Shown: positions 1 to 10,001 of the stretch, piece after piece | Layout of the letters: every line of letters starts with the position of its first letter | How positions within the stretch are numbered: the stretch's first letter is position 1 | Source: an uncultured Dehalococcoidia bacterium | Lineage (GTDB): Bacteria; Chloroflexota; Dehalococcoidia; Lucifugimonadales; Lucifugimonadaceae | NCBI GenBank assembly: GCA_951812795.1 | Contig: OX638325.1 | Location: 62,001-126,000, forward strand | Reading direction: 5' to 3' | Length of the DNA stretch: 64,000 nt | Notes under the pieces: generated by a model | The model's database searches: none | The model's input: the letters and a program-made list of their open reading frames with translations, nothing else | What the model was told of the DNA's origin: nothing | Program-made: the position numbers and the translations under genes

Positions 1-708
1 CCGCGCAACGTTGCGGCGTTCAGTGGGTTTGATGTGTTGTGTCACGGGCTGGAGTCTTACACCGCGCTGCCGTACACGAAGCGTGAGGCGGCGATCGACC
101 CGGCGCACCGGCCCGCGTATCAGGGAGCGAACCCGATGAGCGACGTATGGGCGGCCAAGGCGATCGAGATAGTTTCCGCCAACATCAGACGGGCAGTGAA
201 CGATCCCGAGGATGATGAGGCGCGGGCGAACATGTGCCTCGCGGCGACTGCGGCGGGAGTTGGATTCGGGACGGCGGGAGTTCATTTGCCGCACGGTATG
301 TCGTATCCAGTGGCGGGGAATGCGAGGGATTTCCAACCGGCGGGTTATCCAGAGGAACATCCGATCATACCGCATGGATTATCGGTGATATTGAACGCCC
401 CGGCCGTGTTTCGTTACACCGCGGCAGCGAGTCCGGCTCGGCATCTCGAAGCGGCTCGATTGATGGGTGGGGAAACGGAGGGTGTTGACGACGAGGACGC
501 CGGTGAGCTCTTGGCTGAGCAGATCGTTCGGTTGTTGCAGGATTTGGAGATGCCGAATGGTTTGTCTGGTGTCGGTTATAGCGAATCGGACATCGACGCG
601 TTCGTTGCTGGAACGTTGCCGCAACATCGAGTTACGAAGTTGGCACCGAGGCCGACTGGTGCGGCAGAGCTGAGGCTTTTATTCGAAGAATCGATGCGGC
701 TATGGTGA
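1..708 (+). CDS. Iron-containing alcohol dehydrogenase, hydroxyacid-oxoacid transhydrogenase type (5' truncated)
   Basis: The reading frame is open from base 1, so the N-terminal half lies outside the window; the internal GTG at 34 is not the start. The visible 235 residues are the all-helical C-terminal half of a type III (iron-dependent) alcohol dehydrogenase. Metal-ligand histidines sit in CHGLESY, in HLPHGMSYP and in IPHGLSVI. The closest known subfamily is ADHFE1-like hydroxyacid-oxoacid transhydrogenase, which couples oxidation of 4-hydroxybutyrate-type hydroxyacids to reduction of 2-oxoglutarate. The FAGTAGVHLPHG-like context favours this subfamily over simple alcohol dehydrogenases, but the substrate is inferred. 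It ends 171 bases before the Lhr start chosen here, on the same strand. Confidence 0.85.
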   Translation, partial: PRNVAAFSGFDVLCHGLESYTALPYTKREAAIDPAHRPAYQGANPMSDVWAAKAIEIVSANIRRAVNDPEDDEARANMCLAATAAGVGFGTAGVHLPHGMSYPVAGNARDFQPAGYPEEHPIIPHGLSVILNAPAVFRYTAAASPARHLEAARLMGGETEGVDDEDAGELLAEQIVRLLQDLEMPNGLSGVGYSESDIDAFVAGTLPQHRVTKLAPRPTGAAELRLLFEESMRLW

Positions 709-879
709 GACCATTGCGGAACCTGTTAGGCGACGTGCTGTACGCAGTTTTCGCACTGATCGTTGGTCGGCGAATTTGGAGCGGCGAAAGCAACTAGACC
801 CCCGCCCAGCGGTTTTCGATCGGTTAGTCGGAATGGTTTACGGAGTCGCTCGCTTAAACTCGTACCGTGGATATTTGCG

Positions 880-3800
880 ATGGTCCGAGGTACTTCAACA
901 GATCCCGATGAGCTTGGAATCTTCAGCGCGCCAGTAGCGCGTTGGTTCCGTAAGTGTCACGGCGACGCGACAGAGCCGCAGCGTGAAGCATGGCCGCGCA
1001 TCAAGGACGGCGAAAATGTGTTGATCCACTCGCCTACGGGTTCTGGGAAGACTTTGGCGGCGTTTCTTTCGGCCCTTGACGCGCTGTATTCGGATGTTGC
1101 ACTCACCAAGCGACGAGGAATCAGAACGCTCTACATTTCGCCTTTGAAGGCGCTCGGGTACGACGTCGAACGCAATCTACGTGAGCCAATGCGGGGTATT
1201 GAAGAAGCGGCACGGGCGATGGGAGTTGCGATTCAGGAGGTCCGATCGGATGTTAGGACGGGTGACACTCCATCCGCGGCGCGGACGCGGATGTTGAGAA
1301 ATCCGCCGCATATCTTGATCACTACGCCGGAATCGCTGTACCTGATCCTGACATCGTTGCGTGCGCGCGAGATGTTGCAGACGGTCGAGACCGTGATCGT
1401 CGACGAGATACACACGTTGTGCACGAACAAGCGAGGAGTGCATCTCAGCATCTCACTCGAACGATTGGAGGCTCTCGCGCCGGGGTTTCAACGGATCGGA
1501 CTGTCGGCTACGCAACGTCCGTTGAGTGAGGTGGCACGATTACTTGGCGGGCAGTCGGTGGGCGTCGAGGGAGGAAATGTCGACGGACTCTTGTCGCAGC
1601 CGCGCCCCGTATCGATCGTGGATTGCCCGGGCTCCAAGCAGATCGAGGTGAGTGTGCATGGGATGGCTGAGGCGGTCGGTGCGGACCCGGGATCGATATG
1701 GCCGAAGTTGATACCGCGAGTTTTGGACGACATCGAGACTCACGATACGACGTTGGTGTTCGCCAATAGCCGTCGTCAGGCAGAGAACGCCGCGGACCGG
1801 TTGAATGCCGTGCACGGAGAACGGGCACATGGCGACGTGGAGGGTTCCGAGATCGGAAGCGGCTTCATCGGATCGGGAGATGCAGACGGCCCATTCATGG
1901 CACATCACGGAAGTCTGTCCGATACGATGCGACGCGATATCGAGGAAAAGTTGAAGGCTGGCGAATTGCCGGCGCTGGTTGGTACGAGTTCGCTGGAGTT
2001 GGGAATCGATATCGGCAGTATCGATTTGGTGGTGCAGTTGCAGTCGCCGAAGACAGTTACTCAGGGTTTGCAACGGGTTGGTCGTGCTGGACATTCAGTG
2101 GGTGCGATCAGTTGCGGAAAGATCTATGCGACTCATCCAGAGGATTTGATGGAGGCGGCGGTTGTTGCGAAGGGTGTGCAGGAGCGACGAGTGGAGGAAG
2201 TATCGGTGCCTCGCAATTCCTTAGATGTTTTGGCCCAGCAGATCGTGGCGGCGGTCGCGGTTCAGGATTTGCGGGTGGCGGACCTTTATCGTTCGGTGAA
2301 AGGCGCGTATCCGTATGCAGACTTGGATTACGAAAATTTCTTGGGCGTAGTGAAGCTGGTGTCGGGTCACTACCCACGCGAATTGTTCTCTGCGTTGCGA
2401 GCGCGGGTTCACTGGGATCGGACTCAGGACGTTCTTCAGCAACTACCGGGCACGCGGATGATGGCGATCAGCAATGGCGGCGCAATTGTGGATCGTGGTG
2501 CATTTTCGGTGGTGTTGCCGGATCGGAAGACTCGAATCGGGGAGTTGGACGAGGAGTTCGTGTTCGAGTCGGGAGAAGGTGACGCTTTCATGTTGGGGAG
2601 CCAGGTTTGGCGGGTGGCTAAGATCGAGGATGATCGAGTGATCGCTGAACCAGCGGCAGGGGCGACGCCTCGGATGCCGTTTTGGCGAGGAGATTTTCCG
2701 TGGCGACCATTGGACTTGTCGTACTCACTTGCGAAGTTTCGCGCCGAGGTAGCGGAGCGAGTCAGGCCGTATGTGGAAGATGAGATCGCGCCAGGCGATG
2801 TCGTCGAATGGTTGCAGCTGGAGTATCCGATGGACGAGGTGGGTGCTCGACAGATCATCGACTATGTCAGGCGGCAGATTCGATGGTCGGGAGAGATTTC
2901 GTCGGACAAGACGGTAATTGTCGAAACGTATCAGGATTCGATTGGTGATTTGCGGATCGTGGTTCATTCGCCGTTCGGTGGCCGGATAAATGGCCCATGG
3001 TCGGTTGCTATCGCCCGTGAGTTGTTGCGACGCAAGAAGGTGGAACCTGAGATTCAGGTCTCGGATGACGGGATCATGTTCCGATTGCCGCAGTCTGACG
3101 ATGTCGCACCGGTGAACTTCATCGGTGAGATGACGAGCGCGGAGGCGAAAAAGACCATTATCGACGGATTGATCGATTCGCCGCTGTTCGGTGCGGTCTT
3201 CAGGCAGAACGCGTACCGGGCGATGCTGTTGCCGAGTCCGGGTCAGTTTAGGCGCACGCCGTTCTGGTTGCAGCGACTGCGGTCCAAGGATCTGCTGTCG
3301 ATTGCCAAATCATTTCCAGACTTCCCTATTGTGCTCGAGACGTATCGCGACGCGTTGGAAGACTTCATGGATATGCCGGGATTGGAGCGGATATTGGACG
3401 ACGTCCAATCGGGTGAGATTGAGTTGAAGTTCGTGGAATCTGATGTGCCTTCACCAGTGGCAAGGGCGTTGGAGTTCAATTTCAAAGCGATTTGGATGTA
3501 CTCGTGGGACACACCGAAAGCTGAACGTGGTCTGCAGACGTTGAATATCGATCGTGAGGCGCTCGGGCAATTGTTCCGCAATCCGGAAGCGGCGGGTCTG
3601 CTGAGACCAGAAGCGATCAAGGATGTGTCTGCTTTGGTTGGACGTTCAAGCGCGGGAATGAAAGTACGGACGGAAACGGAGCTAGCGCAGCTATTGGCAG
3701 AGGTCGGCGATCTGTCGGATGAGGAGATTTCGGATCGTTCGGAAGAAGAATGGTTTGACTGGATTCTAGGGTTGGCTTCGCAGGGCAGGGCACAGTTGGT

Positions 3801-5532
3801 TGAGTTCGTTGTTGACGGACGGGTGCAGCAGCGATGGGTTGCGACGGAGTTGGTTGAGGAGTATCGATCGGCGATGAGGGACCCTTGTGATTTCGGATCG
3901 GCAAGGAGGGTTGTGGCGCGCTATCTGTCCCGAAGCGGACCGGTGCCAGTGGCAGTGATCGAATCGCGCTATCCGATCGAGCGCGCGGTGTTGCACGATG
4001 TGCTGGACGAATTGATGGCGGATGCGCGGGCTTCGAAGGGGTACTTTACGGATGCCGGAGAGGAAGAGTGGCTGGACCTGGCGACATTGGCTCGGATCCA
4101 AGAGCGAACATTGGCGATATTGCGATCCGAGGTTGAGCCTTCGGATCCAATGGACTATCAGGCGGCGTCACTGCGACGTCACTGCTTGGACGATTCCCGG
4201 AACGACGATTTGTATGAGGGGACTTGCAATGCGTTAGAAATGCTCCAAGGTTTGCCGATCCCGGTGGAACAGTGGGCGCGAGATGTGTTGCCGGCGAGGG
4301 TTGAGGGGTATTCGAATAATGTGTTGCATGAGATACTGGCGAGCGGAGATTACAGATGGGTGTTTTGTCAGGACGGCACGCGCGACACTCGGAGCGTGGC
4401 GTTAGTCCGGGCTGGTGAAGGTCGAGCGGCGCTGCCATCAACGACGGTTGATGTCATTACAGGCGATATCGGCACCTTGGACGATCAGTCGAGCCGCGTT
4501 TATGAGTTCATTTCGGCTGAGGGCGTGGCGACATCCGAGACGATACTCGCAGCTGTTGCGGGAGTGAATCCATCGGAGCTTGCGATTGTCATCCGAGATT
4601 TGGCGCTCCGCGGCATGATTACTGGAGATTCTTGGCCAGTGGCCTTGGCGATTGCGCGGTCTTCGACGGAAGAAGCCTCTACGATTGAGGCTAGTCCGGT
4701 GGCGGCCGGACGAGGGCGTCGCGTAGGTCACCGTCAGGCGGTTCGGAGGCAATTCGCTCAGCGATTGCGCGCAACACAGGGCATATTGTCGCCGGGAGTG
4801 AATTGGTCAGCGACGTCTCGATTTTCGTTCCTGGGTCCAAATCTGGACGAAGCACAGGTTGCCGAAAAGCGAGCTGGCCTATTGTTGCGGCGCCATGGTG
4901 TGGTGACCCGACGAGCCATTGAGTTGGATCGACTAGGATGGGATTGGCGTCCGATTTACCGGGCACTGAATCTGATGGAACTTAGAGGCGCGGTGAGGAG
5001 GGGCTATTTCGTCACTGGCCTTCCGGGAGTGCAGTTCGCGACAACGGATTTCATCGAGTTGATGCGCTCGGTTGGCGGCGCAGGTGAGAATGCTTCGTAC
5101 GTGAGCATCGTGGCGGCGACGGATCCGGCGTATATTTTCGATCGCAACTTAGCGTCGATTTCGCAATCTCCATGCGCCGGCCTGTTGAATCTCAGCCGAA
5201 ACGCGAGTACGAGGATAGCTTTTGCGAGTGATCGGCCAATTATGGTGGCATATTCGAACGGTTCCCGCGTTGAAACGGGCGATTTGTCGGATGCCGAGAT
5301 TGAGAACGGGATTCTGGAGCTCGTACGGTCGATTGCCGCGGCATCGGTTGGCCGACGAGTGGCGATCAGTGAGTGGAATGGCACGGCGGTGATCGATTCG
5401 ACAGCGTCTGCGATGCTGGCGAAGATTGGTTTCCGACGTGACTATCCGAACATGGTTATCGATGCGCTAAATTCGCCGTTGGGAATGGTAAGAGGGACGG
5501 GGGCCACCCAAATTGGGTCGATGAGCGACTAG
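880..5532 (+). CDS. lhr: Lhr-family ATP-dependent 3'-5' helicase
   Basis: A 1550-residue superfamily 2 helicase of the large bacterial Lhr type, which unwinds DNA or RNA-DNA hybrids in repair. The N-terminal RecA-like domain has Walker A SPTGSGKT near residues 51-58 and the DEIH box near 175-178. Motif VI QRVGRAGH is near 398-405. After it come the winged-helix and Lhr-core regions and a C-terminal extension of several hundred residues, matching the usual full length of about 1500. I chose the ATG at 880, because the frame-opening TTG at 763 would add 39 basic residues without family character. The gene stands alone. Its stop overlaps the convergent DUF1330 gene by four bases. Confidence 0.93.
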   Translation: MVRGTSTDPDELGIFSAPVARWFRKCHGDATEPQREAWPRIKDGENVLIHSPTGSGKTLAAFLSALDALYSDVALTKRRGIRTLYISPLKALGYDVERNLREPMRGIEEAARAMGVAIQEVRSDVRTGDTPSAARTRMLRNPPHILITTPESLYLILTSLRAREMLQTVETVIVDEIHTLCTNKRGVHLSISLERLEALAPGFQRIGLSATQRPLSEVARLLGGQSVGVEGGNVDGLLSQPRPVSIVDCPGSKQIEVSVHGMAEAVGADPGSIWPKLIPRVLDDIETHDTTLVFANSRRQAENAADRLNAVHGERAHGDVEGSEIGSGFIGSGDADGPFMAHHGSLSDTMRRDIEEKLKAGELPALVGTSSLELGIDIGSIDLVVQLQSPKTVTQGLQRVGRAGHSVGAISCGKIYATHPEDLMEAAVVAKGVQERRVEEVSVPRNSLDVLAQQIVAAVAVQDLRVADLYRSVKGAYPYADLDYENFLGVVKLVSGHYPRELFSALRARVHWDRTQDVLQQLPGTRMMAISNGGAIVDRGAFSVVLPDRKTRIGELDEEFVFESGEGDAFMLGSQVWRVAKIEDDRVIAEPAAGATPRMPFWRGDFPWRPLDLSYSLAKFRAEVAERVRPYVEDEIAPGDVVEWLQLEYPMDEVGARQIIDYVRRQIRWSGEISSDKTVIVETYQDSIGDLRIVVHSPFGGRINGPWSVAIARELLRRKKVEPEIQVSDDGIMFRLPQSDDVAPVNFIGEMTSAEAKKTIIDGLIDSPLFGAVFRQNAYRAMLLPSPGQFRRTPFWLQRLRSKDLLSIAKSFPDFPIVLETYRDALEDFMDMPGLERILDDVQSGEIELKFVESDVPSPVARALEFNFKAIWMYSWDTPKAERGLQTLNIDREALGQLFRNPEAAGLLRPEAIKDVSALVGRSSAGMKVRTETELAQLLAEVGDLSDEEISDRSEEEWFDWILGLASQGRAQLVEFVVDGRVQQRWVATELVEEYRSAMRDPCDFGSARRVVARYLSRSGPVPVAVIESRYPIERAVLHDVLDELMADARASKGYFTDAGEEEWLDLATLARIQERTLAILRSEVEPSDPMDYQAASLRRHCLDDSRNDDLYEGTCNALEMLQGLPIPVEQWARDVLPARVEGYSNNVLHEILASGDYRWVFCQDGTRDTRSVALVRAGEGRAALPSTTVDVITGDIGTLDDQSSRVYEFISAEGVATSETILAAVAGVNPSELAIVIRDLALRGMITGDSWPVALAIARSSTEEASTIEASPVAAGRGRRVGHRQAVRRQFAQRLRATQGILSPGVNWSATSRFSFLGPNLDEAQVAEKRAGLLLRRHGVVTRRAIELDRLGWDWRPIYRALNLMELRGAVRRGYFVTGLPGVQFATTDFIELMRSVGGAGENASYVSIVAATDPAYIFDRNLASISQSPCAGLLNLSRNASTRIAFASDRPIMVAYSNGSRVETGDLSDAEIENGILELVRSIAAASVGRRVAISEWNGTAVIDSTASAMLAKIGFRRDYPNMVIDALNSPLGMVRGTGATQIGSMSD

Positions 5533-5816
5533 ACCCCTTCGATGATGATGATGTCGGTGTTCGACGACTTGTCGAGCATGTCTTTTAGTTCAACAAACTC
5601 AGGGGATTGCGCCCATGCTTCGGCGGTTTCAAAATCAGGGAACTCGATTACCACGAGACGTTTCGGTGTCCAATCGCCATGAACGATCTTGATGTTCTCG
5701 CTACGGACGATGAACTTTCCGCCTTGAGCTTCGATGGTGGGATCAAGCTTTGCGCGAAATCCTGTGAATAGCTCGGATTCCGTGATTTCGACGTCGGTTA
5801 TTACATATGCCGCCAT
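5529..5816 (-). CDS. DUF1330 family protein
   Basis: A 95-residue soluble protein with the DUF1330 ferredoxin-like (dimeric alpha-beta barrel) fold. It shows the opening AAYVITDVEI, the central GGKFIVRSE strand and the typical RLVVIEFPDFETAEAWAQSPEF segment. The length equals the family norm. The biochemical role of DUF1330 is not established; some relatives act as small monooxygenase-like or stress proteins. It is monocistronic and convergent with lhr, with a four-base overlap of the stop codons. Confidence 0.85.
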   Translation of the reverse strand: MAAYVITDVEITESELFTGFRAKLDPTIEAQGGKFIVRSENIKIVHGDWTPKRLVVIEFPDFETAEAWAQSPEFVELKDMLDKSSNTDIIIIEGV

Positions 5817-6048
5817 TTCGTTGGACTTACCTATTGAATCAGGGTTTCACCGGGTTTGAGTGGCAACGTATCGATGCGAATGAAGCCATGACGCCGGAAT
5901 CAAATTGTTACGGGAACATCCGCCGCGACACGATGCAACGTATCTTATTTGGGTTGAAAAGCTGGTCGAATGCGGGTTGGGCAATCAATCCGTGTGACGC
6001 CGAATTGTATAAGTGTTGGTACGCAACCGAGAAAGGAACGGTGGGATT

Positions 6049-6810
6049 ATGCGCGACTCGAACGTATCGACGGCCGTGATGAACGCAGGCAGTTTTCAAT
6101 ATCGCATCATCGGCGATGATTTGCAGATGCTGGAGATCCGTTTGGGTCCGGGCGAAGAGATCATCGGTGAGGCCGGTGCGATGATGTACATGGAACCGGG
6201 CATCGAGTTCGAGTCGAAGATGGGCAAGCGTCCGGGCGGAGGTGGCGGCGGGATGCTTGGTGGCTTGATGAATGCCGGTGCTCGGATGCTGGCAGGTGAG
6301 AGCATCTTCGTCACCCATTTCCAGAACGTAGCCAACCAGGACCAAATCGTGGCGTTTTCGTCGGAAGCGCCGGGCAAAATTGTGTCGATCGATCTTGGCG
6401 GTTTGGGCGGCACGGTGTTGGCGCAACGTGACGCGTTCCTTTGCGGTTCATCGGATACGGGCATCACGGTCGCGTTTCAAAGGAAACTTGGCGCGGGATT
6501 TTTCGGTGGCGAGGGATTCATTCTACAGAAGGTGCAAGGCAACGGGCACATATTCATGTCGGCAGGCGGAACCATCGTTGAGCGTGAACTGAATGGTGAG
6601 CGTCTGCGGGTCGACTCCGGATGCATCGTTGCGTTCCAAGAAGGCATCGACTACGACATTCAACGTGCGGGGAATTTGAAGTCGATGTTGGCTGGCGGAG
6701 AGGGTTTGTTTCTAGCGACGCTCGAAGGTCGAGGCAAGGTCTGGTTGCAGTCGATGCCTATAGGGCGATTGGCTCACATCATTCACTCGAAGATGCCAAG
6801 CAGCCAGTAA
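6049..6810 (+). CDS. AIM24/TIGR00266 family protein
   Basis: A 253-residue protein of the AIM24 family (tryptophan-RNA-binding-attenuator-like beta fold). The beta-rich body includes GPGEEIIGEAGAMMYMEPGIEF near the start, a glycine-rich GGGGGGMLGG stretch around residues 60-70, and GLFLATLEGRGKVWLQSMP near the end. The family is widespread in bacteria; the yeast mitochondrial member is needed for respiratory complex organisation, and the bacterial role is unknown. The ATG at 6049 follows an AAAGGA-type ribosome site (about 6032-6037); the GTG at 6013 in the same frame is less likely. A strong hairpin follows the gene at 6836-6865. Confidence 0.85.
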   Translation: MRDSNVSTAVMNAGSFQYRIIGDDLQMLEIRLGPGEEIIGEAGAMMYMEPGIEFESKMGKRPGGGGGGMLGGLMNAGARMLAGESIFVTHFQNVANQDQIVAFSSEAPGKIVSIDLGGLGGTVLAQRDAFLCGSSDTGITVAFQRKLGAGFFGGEGFILQKVQGNGHIFMSAGGTIVERELNGERLRVDSGCIVAFQEGIDYDIQRAGNLKSMLAGGEGLFLATLEGRGKVWLQSMPIGRLAHIIHSKMPSSQ

Positions 6811-6835
6811 AGATCTCGAGTAAACGAGGAACTTA

Positions 6836-6865
6836 GCCCAATCGCATTTCGGAATGCGGTCGGGC
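6836..6865. terminator. Hairpin between convergent AIM24 and Fic genes
   Basis: Bases 6836-6848 pair with 6853-6865, with one A/C mismatch and one G-T pair, around a TCGG tetraloop. It lies between two convergent genes, which fits a bidirectional transcription stop. No T-run follows on either side, so a canonical Rho-independent mechanism is not assured. Confidence 0.5.
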
Positions 6866-6879
6866 GACATCATTCAAGA

Positions 6880-8019
6880 TCAATTACGTGCGTTCGCTGA
6901 GGCAGGGACGGCGTTGACCAAGTCGTACCTCGTGCTGCGTCCGCCAGACTGACTGCGCTCAAGGACGCTTTTGTTGATTAGGTCCGTTATGTCCCTCAAC
7001 GCCGTGTCTTGAGAACATCCGGTGATTTTTGCCCACCGAGTCGTCGTCAAATGACCATCGAACCCGTTGACGAGTTGCCTGATGACCTTGCGCTGTCGGT
7101 CGTTAAGCTGCATCCCCGCGAATGTATCCCAGAACCGAACTCGAGCAACTGCAGAGGCGACGGTGTCATGGGCGTTTTCAAGAGCGCGTCCTAAGCAGTC
7201 CAAGAACCACACCATCCAATTGGTGATGTCCATCGCACCCTTCTGTGTGAGTTCGAGTATTTCGTAGTAATCGGCTCTTTCTTTGCGTATTTGGGATGAC
7301 ATGCTGTAGAAACGCTGTGAAACCCCATCGGACCTAGCCAATGCCATGTCGGCGATTCCCCGCGCGATCCTTCCGTTACCGTCGTCGAATGGGTGAATGG
7401 TAACGAACCACAGATGAGCGATTGCGGCATTCAGGATGTTGTCGTGTTTTGTTGGCGCGTTGAACCACTGGAGGAACGTCCGCATCTCGTGTTCGATGCG
7501 ATCCTCTGAAGGCGCTTCGAAATGGATGCGTTCGCGTCCGATCCGACCGGAGACGACGCGCATCGGACCGTCACCCGGGGCACGCCACGCTCCGGTGGTG
7601 ATGCGGGTTATGTTGTTCCGTCCGGTTGGAAACAGCGATGAATGCCAACCAAACAGGCGCTCTGCGCTGAGCGGTTCGTCACTTTTCAATGTGGCATCGA
7701 CCATCAGATCGACGATGCCGTCGACGTTGCGGTGAGGCGGTGCCAGTCCACCGATATCCACGCCCAGCCGTGAGGCGACGGAGGACCGAACCTCGTCTAC
7801 GTTGAGAACTTCGCCTTCAATCTCGCTCGTTTTCAACACGGTTTCGGTAAGCGCGTTCAACTCGGCCTGTTGTCTGAGGTCGAACCCGACGGCTTCCATG
7901 CGCCCGAGCAGGAGTCCCTGTTGGTGCCGGATGGTGGCGAGCAGGTCGATGAGTTCTTCTTGCCGCCACTGGAAATGTGGCCAATCAGGATGTTCGTGTA
8001 TGTATGTTATCCGCAACAT
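6880..8019 (-). CDS. Class II Fic protein (DUF4172-Fic-winged helix)
   Basis: A 379-residue Fic-domain protein; these usually transfer AMP to hydroxyl side chains of target proteins. The N-terminal part (about residues 3-85) resembles DUF4172 and contains TSEIEG at 64-69, which fits the [S/T]xxxE[G/N] autoinhibitory motif placed N-terminally, the hallmark of class II Fic proteins. The catalytic loop HPFDDGNGR is intact at residues 209-217. The last about 80 residues look like a winged helix-turn-helix (TRWAKITGCSQDTALRDI). No antitoxin gene is adjacent, as expected for a self-inhibited enzyme. The target is unknown. Confidence 0.92.
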   Translation of the reverse strand: MLRITYIHEHPDWPHFQWRQEELIDLLATIRHQQGLLLGRMEAVGFDLRQQAELNALTETVLKTSEIEGEVLNVDEVRSSVASRLGVDIGGLAPPHRNVDGIVDLMVDATLKSDEPLSAERLFGWHSSLFPTGRNNITRITTGAWRAPGDGPMRVVSGRIGRERIHFEAPSEDRIEHEMRTFLQWFNAPTKHDNILNAAIAHLWFVTIHPFDDGNGRIARGIADMALARSDGVSQRFYSMSSQIRKERADYYEILELTQKGAMDITNWMVWFLDCLGRALENAHDTVASAVARVRFWDTFAGMQLNDRQRKVIRQLVNGFDGHLTTTRWAKITGCSQDTALRDITDLINKSVLERSQSGGRSTRYDLVNAVPASANARN

Positions 8020-8087
8020 ATGCGGATATTATACACGATATTCTCCGCATCAGTCCTTAATCTCCGCAAACGATGGGTAAGAGACCA

Positions 8088-9257
8088 TCAGCCGCGCGCC
8101 ATCTCGTCGTGGACGATGCGCATGGCCTGGTCGTGACTGACTCCGTCATCTTTGAGCTGAGCGTAGCGTGCTTCGTCGATGTTGCTCCGGTCGAGGAAAC
8201 CTCGGATGTCGTACCTACCCGGTTCTTCGACCGTAACTTTGCCCTCATCGATCATGAGTTCGAGTGGGTATTCCTGCTCTTCCATTGGGAGGTGGATGAC
8301 TTTGTTCTGCCGAGCGGATTCGTACATCGCCATCATGATTTCCACGGTGTCACGAGCAATGTGTCCGGCGTTGCGATGCTCAGGTCCGCCGTCTAGCCAG
8401 CGGACGAGTTCTTCGACCTGTTTGCCGTTCATGTTGCCGCCGATGGCTTGGTCGCCTTCTGACAAGTTGAGATCAACATCTTGCCAGCCGCCGGACTCGG
8501 CGTTGAAGAGTTTCAGAACAGTTTCACGGACGTGGAGCATGCCTTCAGTGCCGCGAATGAAGAACTTGCCGGCATCGCAGTCGTTGTCCCAGAGATCAGA
8601 CTGAATGAAGAACTGCAACGGATCGTCGAACATAACGAGACCGATGCAAGCATCTTCGATAGCGGTGTTGCGTTCGTACTTGTCAGTGGTGCGCTGGACC
8701 GCGCCCATTACCCAGCGCGGCTTGGGGTCGCCGAGAATGAACTTCGCACCGTCGATGGAGTGCGTCGCCCAGTTTGCGAGGCCTTCTTTGACTCGGATGT
8801 CGACGCGGAGCGGAATGCCGATGGCGCCGGCTGCAACGAGTTCCTTGGCTTTGTTCCATCCGGGAGTGAAGCGACGTTGGTGGCTGATCACTAATTTGAC
8901 GTCGTTAGCGTCGCAGGCCTCGACCATTCGGTTGGCGCGGCCCATGCCGATCGCCATCGGTTTTTCACAGATGATCGCTTTGACAGATGGATAGCCGGCC
9001 GCTTCGGCGGTCAACGGGTCGTGAAGAAGATGCCAAGTGCAGACGCTTACGATGTCGGGTTCGGCGTCGTAGGCGCACTCTTCGAGTGTTGCGTAAGACT
9101 TGGGAATGCCCCAATCGTCCATGTACATTTGGCGCGCTTCAGGTATCGGATCGACGCATGCGACGACATCGACAGCATCGACCATCGAGTAACCATCCAT
9201 GTGCGCATGTGCGATGCTGCCGCAGCCCACGATCGCCGCTTTGTATCGACCCGTCAT
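8088..9257 (-). CDS. Gfo/Idh/MocA family NAD(P)-dependent oxidoreductase
   Basis: A 389-residue two-domain dehydrogenase of the glucose-fructose oxidoreductase/inositol dehydrogenase family. The Rossmann start AIVGCGSIAHAH is at residues 8-19 and the family's EKP motif (CEKPMAIG) at 98-100; the C-terminal half is the alpha/beta substrate domain. These enzymes oxidise or reduce sugars, inositols and sugar acids, or act as isomerising dehydrogenases; the substrate cannot be assigned here. It diverges from the nicotinamidase gene across about 150 bases. It lies 69 bases from the upstream-facing Fic gene, and I see no sign that the two are functionally linked. Confidence 0.88.
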   Translation of the reverse strand: MTGRYKAAIVGCGSIAHAHMDGYSMVDAVDVVACVDPIPEARQMYMDDWGIPKSYATLEECAYDAEPDIVSVCTWHLLHDPLTAEAAGYPSVKAIICEKPMAIGMGRANRMVEACDANDVKLVISHQRRFTPGWNKAKELVAAGAIGIPLRVDIRVKEGLANWATHSIDGAKFILGDPKPRWVMGAVQRTTDKYERNTAIEDACIGLVMFDDPLQFFIQSDLWDNDCDAGKFFIRGTEGMLHVRETVLKLFNAESGGWQDVDLNLSEGDQAIGGNMNGKQVEELVRWLDGGPEHRNAGHIARDTVEIMMAMYESARQNKVIHLPMEEQEYPLELMIDEGKVTVEEPGRYDIRGFLDRSNIDEARYAQLKDDGVSHDQAMRIVHDEMARG

Positions 9258-9410
9258 GTCGGAATACCTTTCACTCGTACCGCGCAGATTGGCTGCGCCG
9301 GATGATCTGATGCAAATAGGTTATGCGAAACTAATTGCCAGATGTGGTCTAGGACGGTGGGCAATTCGCGGTACAGATCAAGATAGTCCAAGTTCAATGA
9401 GGAGAGTGCG

Positions 9411-10001
9411 ATGTCTGGTTCGAACAGAGCGCTGATAGTGGTTGATGTGCAGAACGACTTCGTCGATCCGAACGGCAATCTTTACGTCCAGGATGCGCCG
9501 TCGGTGGTTCCGAACATCAACGCCAAGATCGCCGCAGCCCGAGGCGATGGGAGATTGATCGTATATACGCAAGACTGGCATCCGGAGGTGACGCCTCATT
9601 TCGCTAAAGACGGTGGCATCTGGCCCGTCCACTGCGTGGCCGGCACCTGGGGGGCGCAGTGGTATTCGGAACTAGAGGTGGCGACGAATTCTCAGGTGGT
9701 CCGGAAAGGGACTGGCGGAGAGGACGGCTACTCCGGGTTTTCCGTCCGTGATCCGTTGACCAACGCCGAATCAGATACGGCGATGGAGGAAATTCTCAAG
9801 CGGCACGGCGTTACGGATGTGGATGTGGTGGGTATTGCCACCGACTACTGCGTGAAGGAGACGGCATTGGATGCGTGTCGCCGCGGCTACAAGACGAACA
9901 TCTATCTGGACTGCATGAAGGGCGTAAATTTGCGGCCAGGTGATGCCGACTCGGCGATCGCGGCGATGGTCGAGGCGGACATCGAGGTGTTTGACAGTTA
10001 G
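9411..10001 (+). CDS. Nicotinamidase-type cysteine hydrolase
   Basis: A 196-residue isochorismatase-fold hydrolase that best fits nicotinamidase (nicotinamide to nicotinate plus ammonia, NAD salvage). The catalytic triad is visible as D12 (VDVQNDF), K99 (VVRKG) and C147 (TDYCVKE). The metal ligands fit D55 and H57 (QDWHPE) and H74 (WPVHC). The ATG at 9411 follows a GAGGAG ribosome site eight bases upstream. Other members of the fold, such as pyrazinamidase, are the same enzyme class; a different amide substrate is possible but less likely given the complete metal site. It is convergent with the next gene, with a four-base overlap. Confidence 0.88.
   Translation: MSGSNRALIVVDVQNDFVDPNGNLYVQDAPSVVPNINAKIAAARGDGRLIVYTQDWHPEVTPHFAKDGGIWPVHCVAGTWGAQWYSELEVATNSQVVRKGTGGEDGYSGFSVRDPLTNAESDTAMEEILKRHGVTDVDVVGIATDYCVKETALDACRRGYKTNIYLDCMKGVNLRPGDADSAIAAMVEADIEVFDS

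Noticed and set aside
5807-6079. 90-residue plus-strand frame between DUF1330 and the AIM24 gene
   Set aside because: No ribosome site, odd composition, and overlaps the well-supported AIM24 start.
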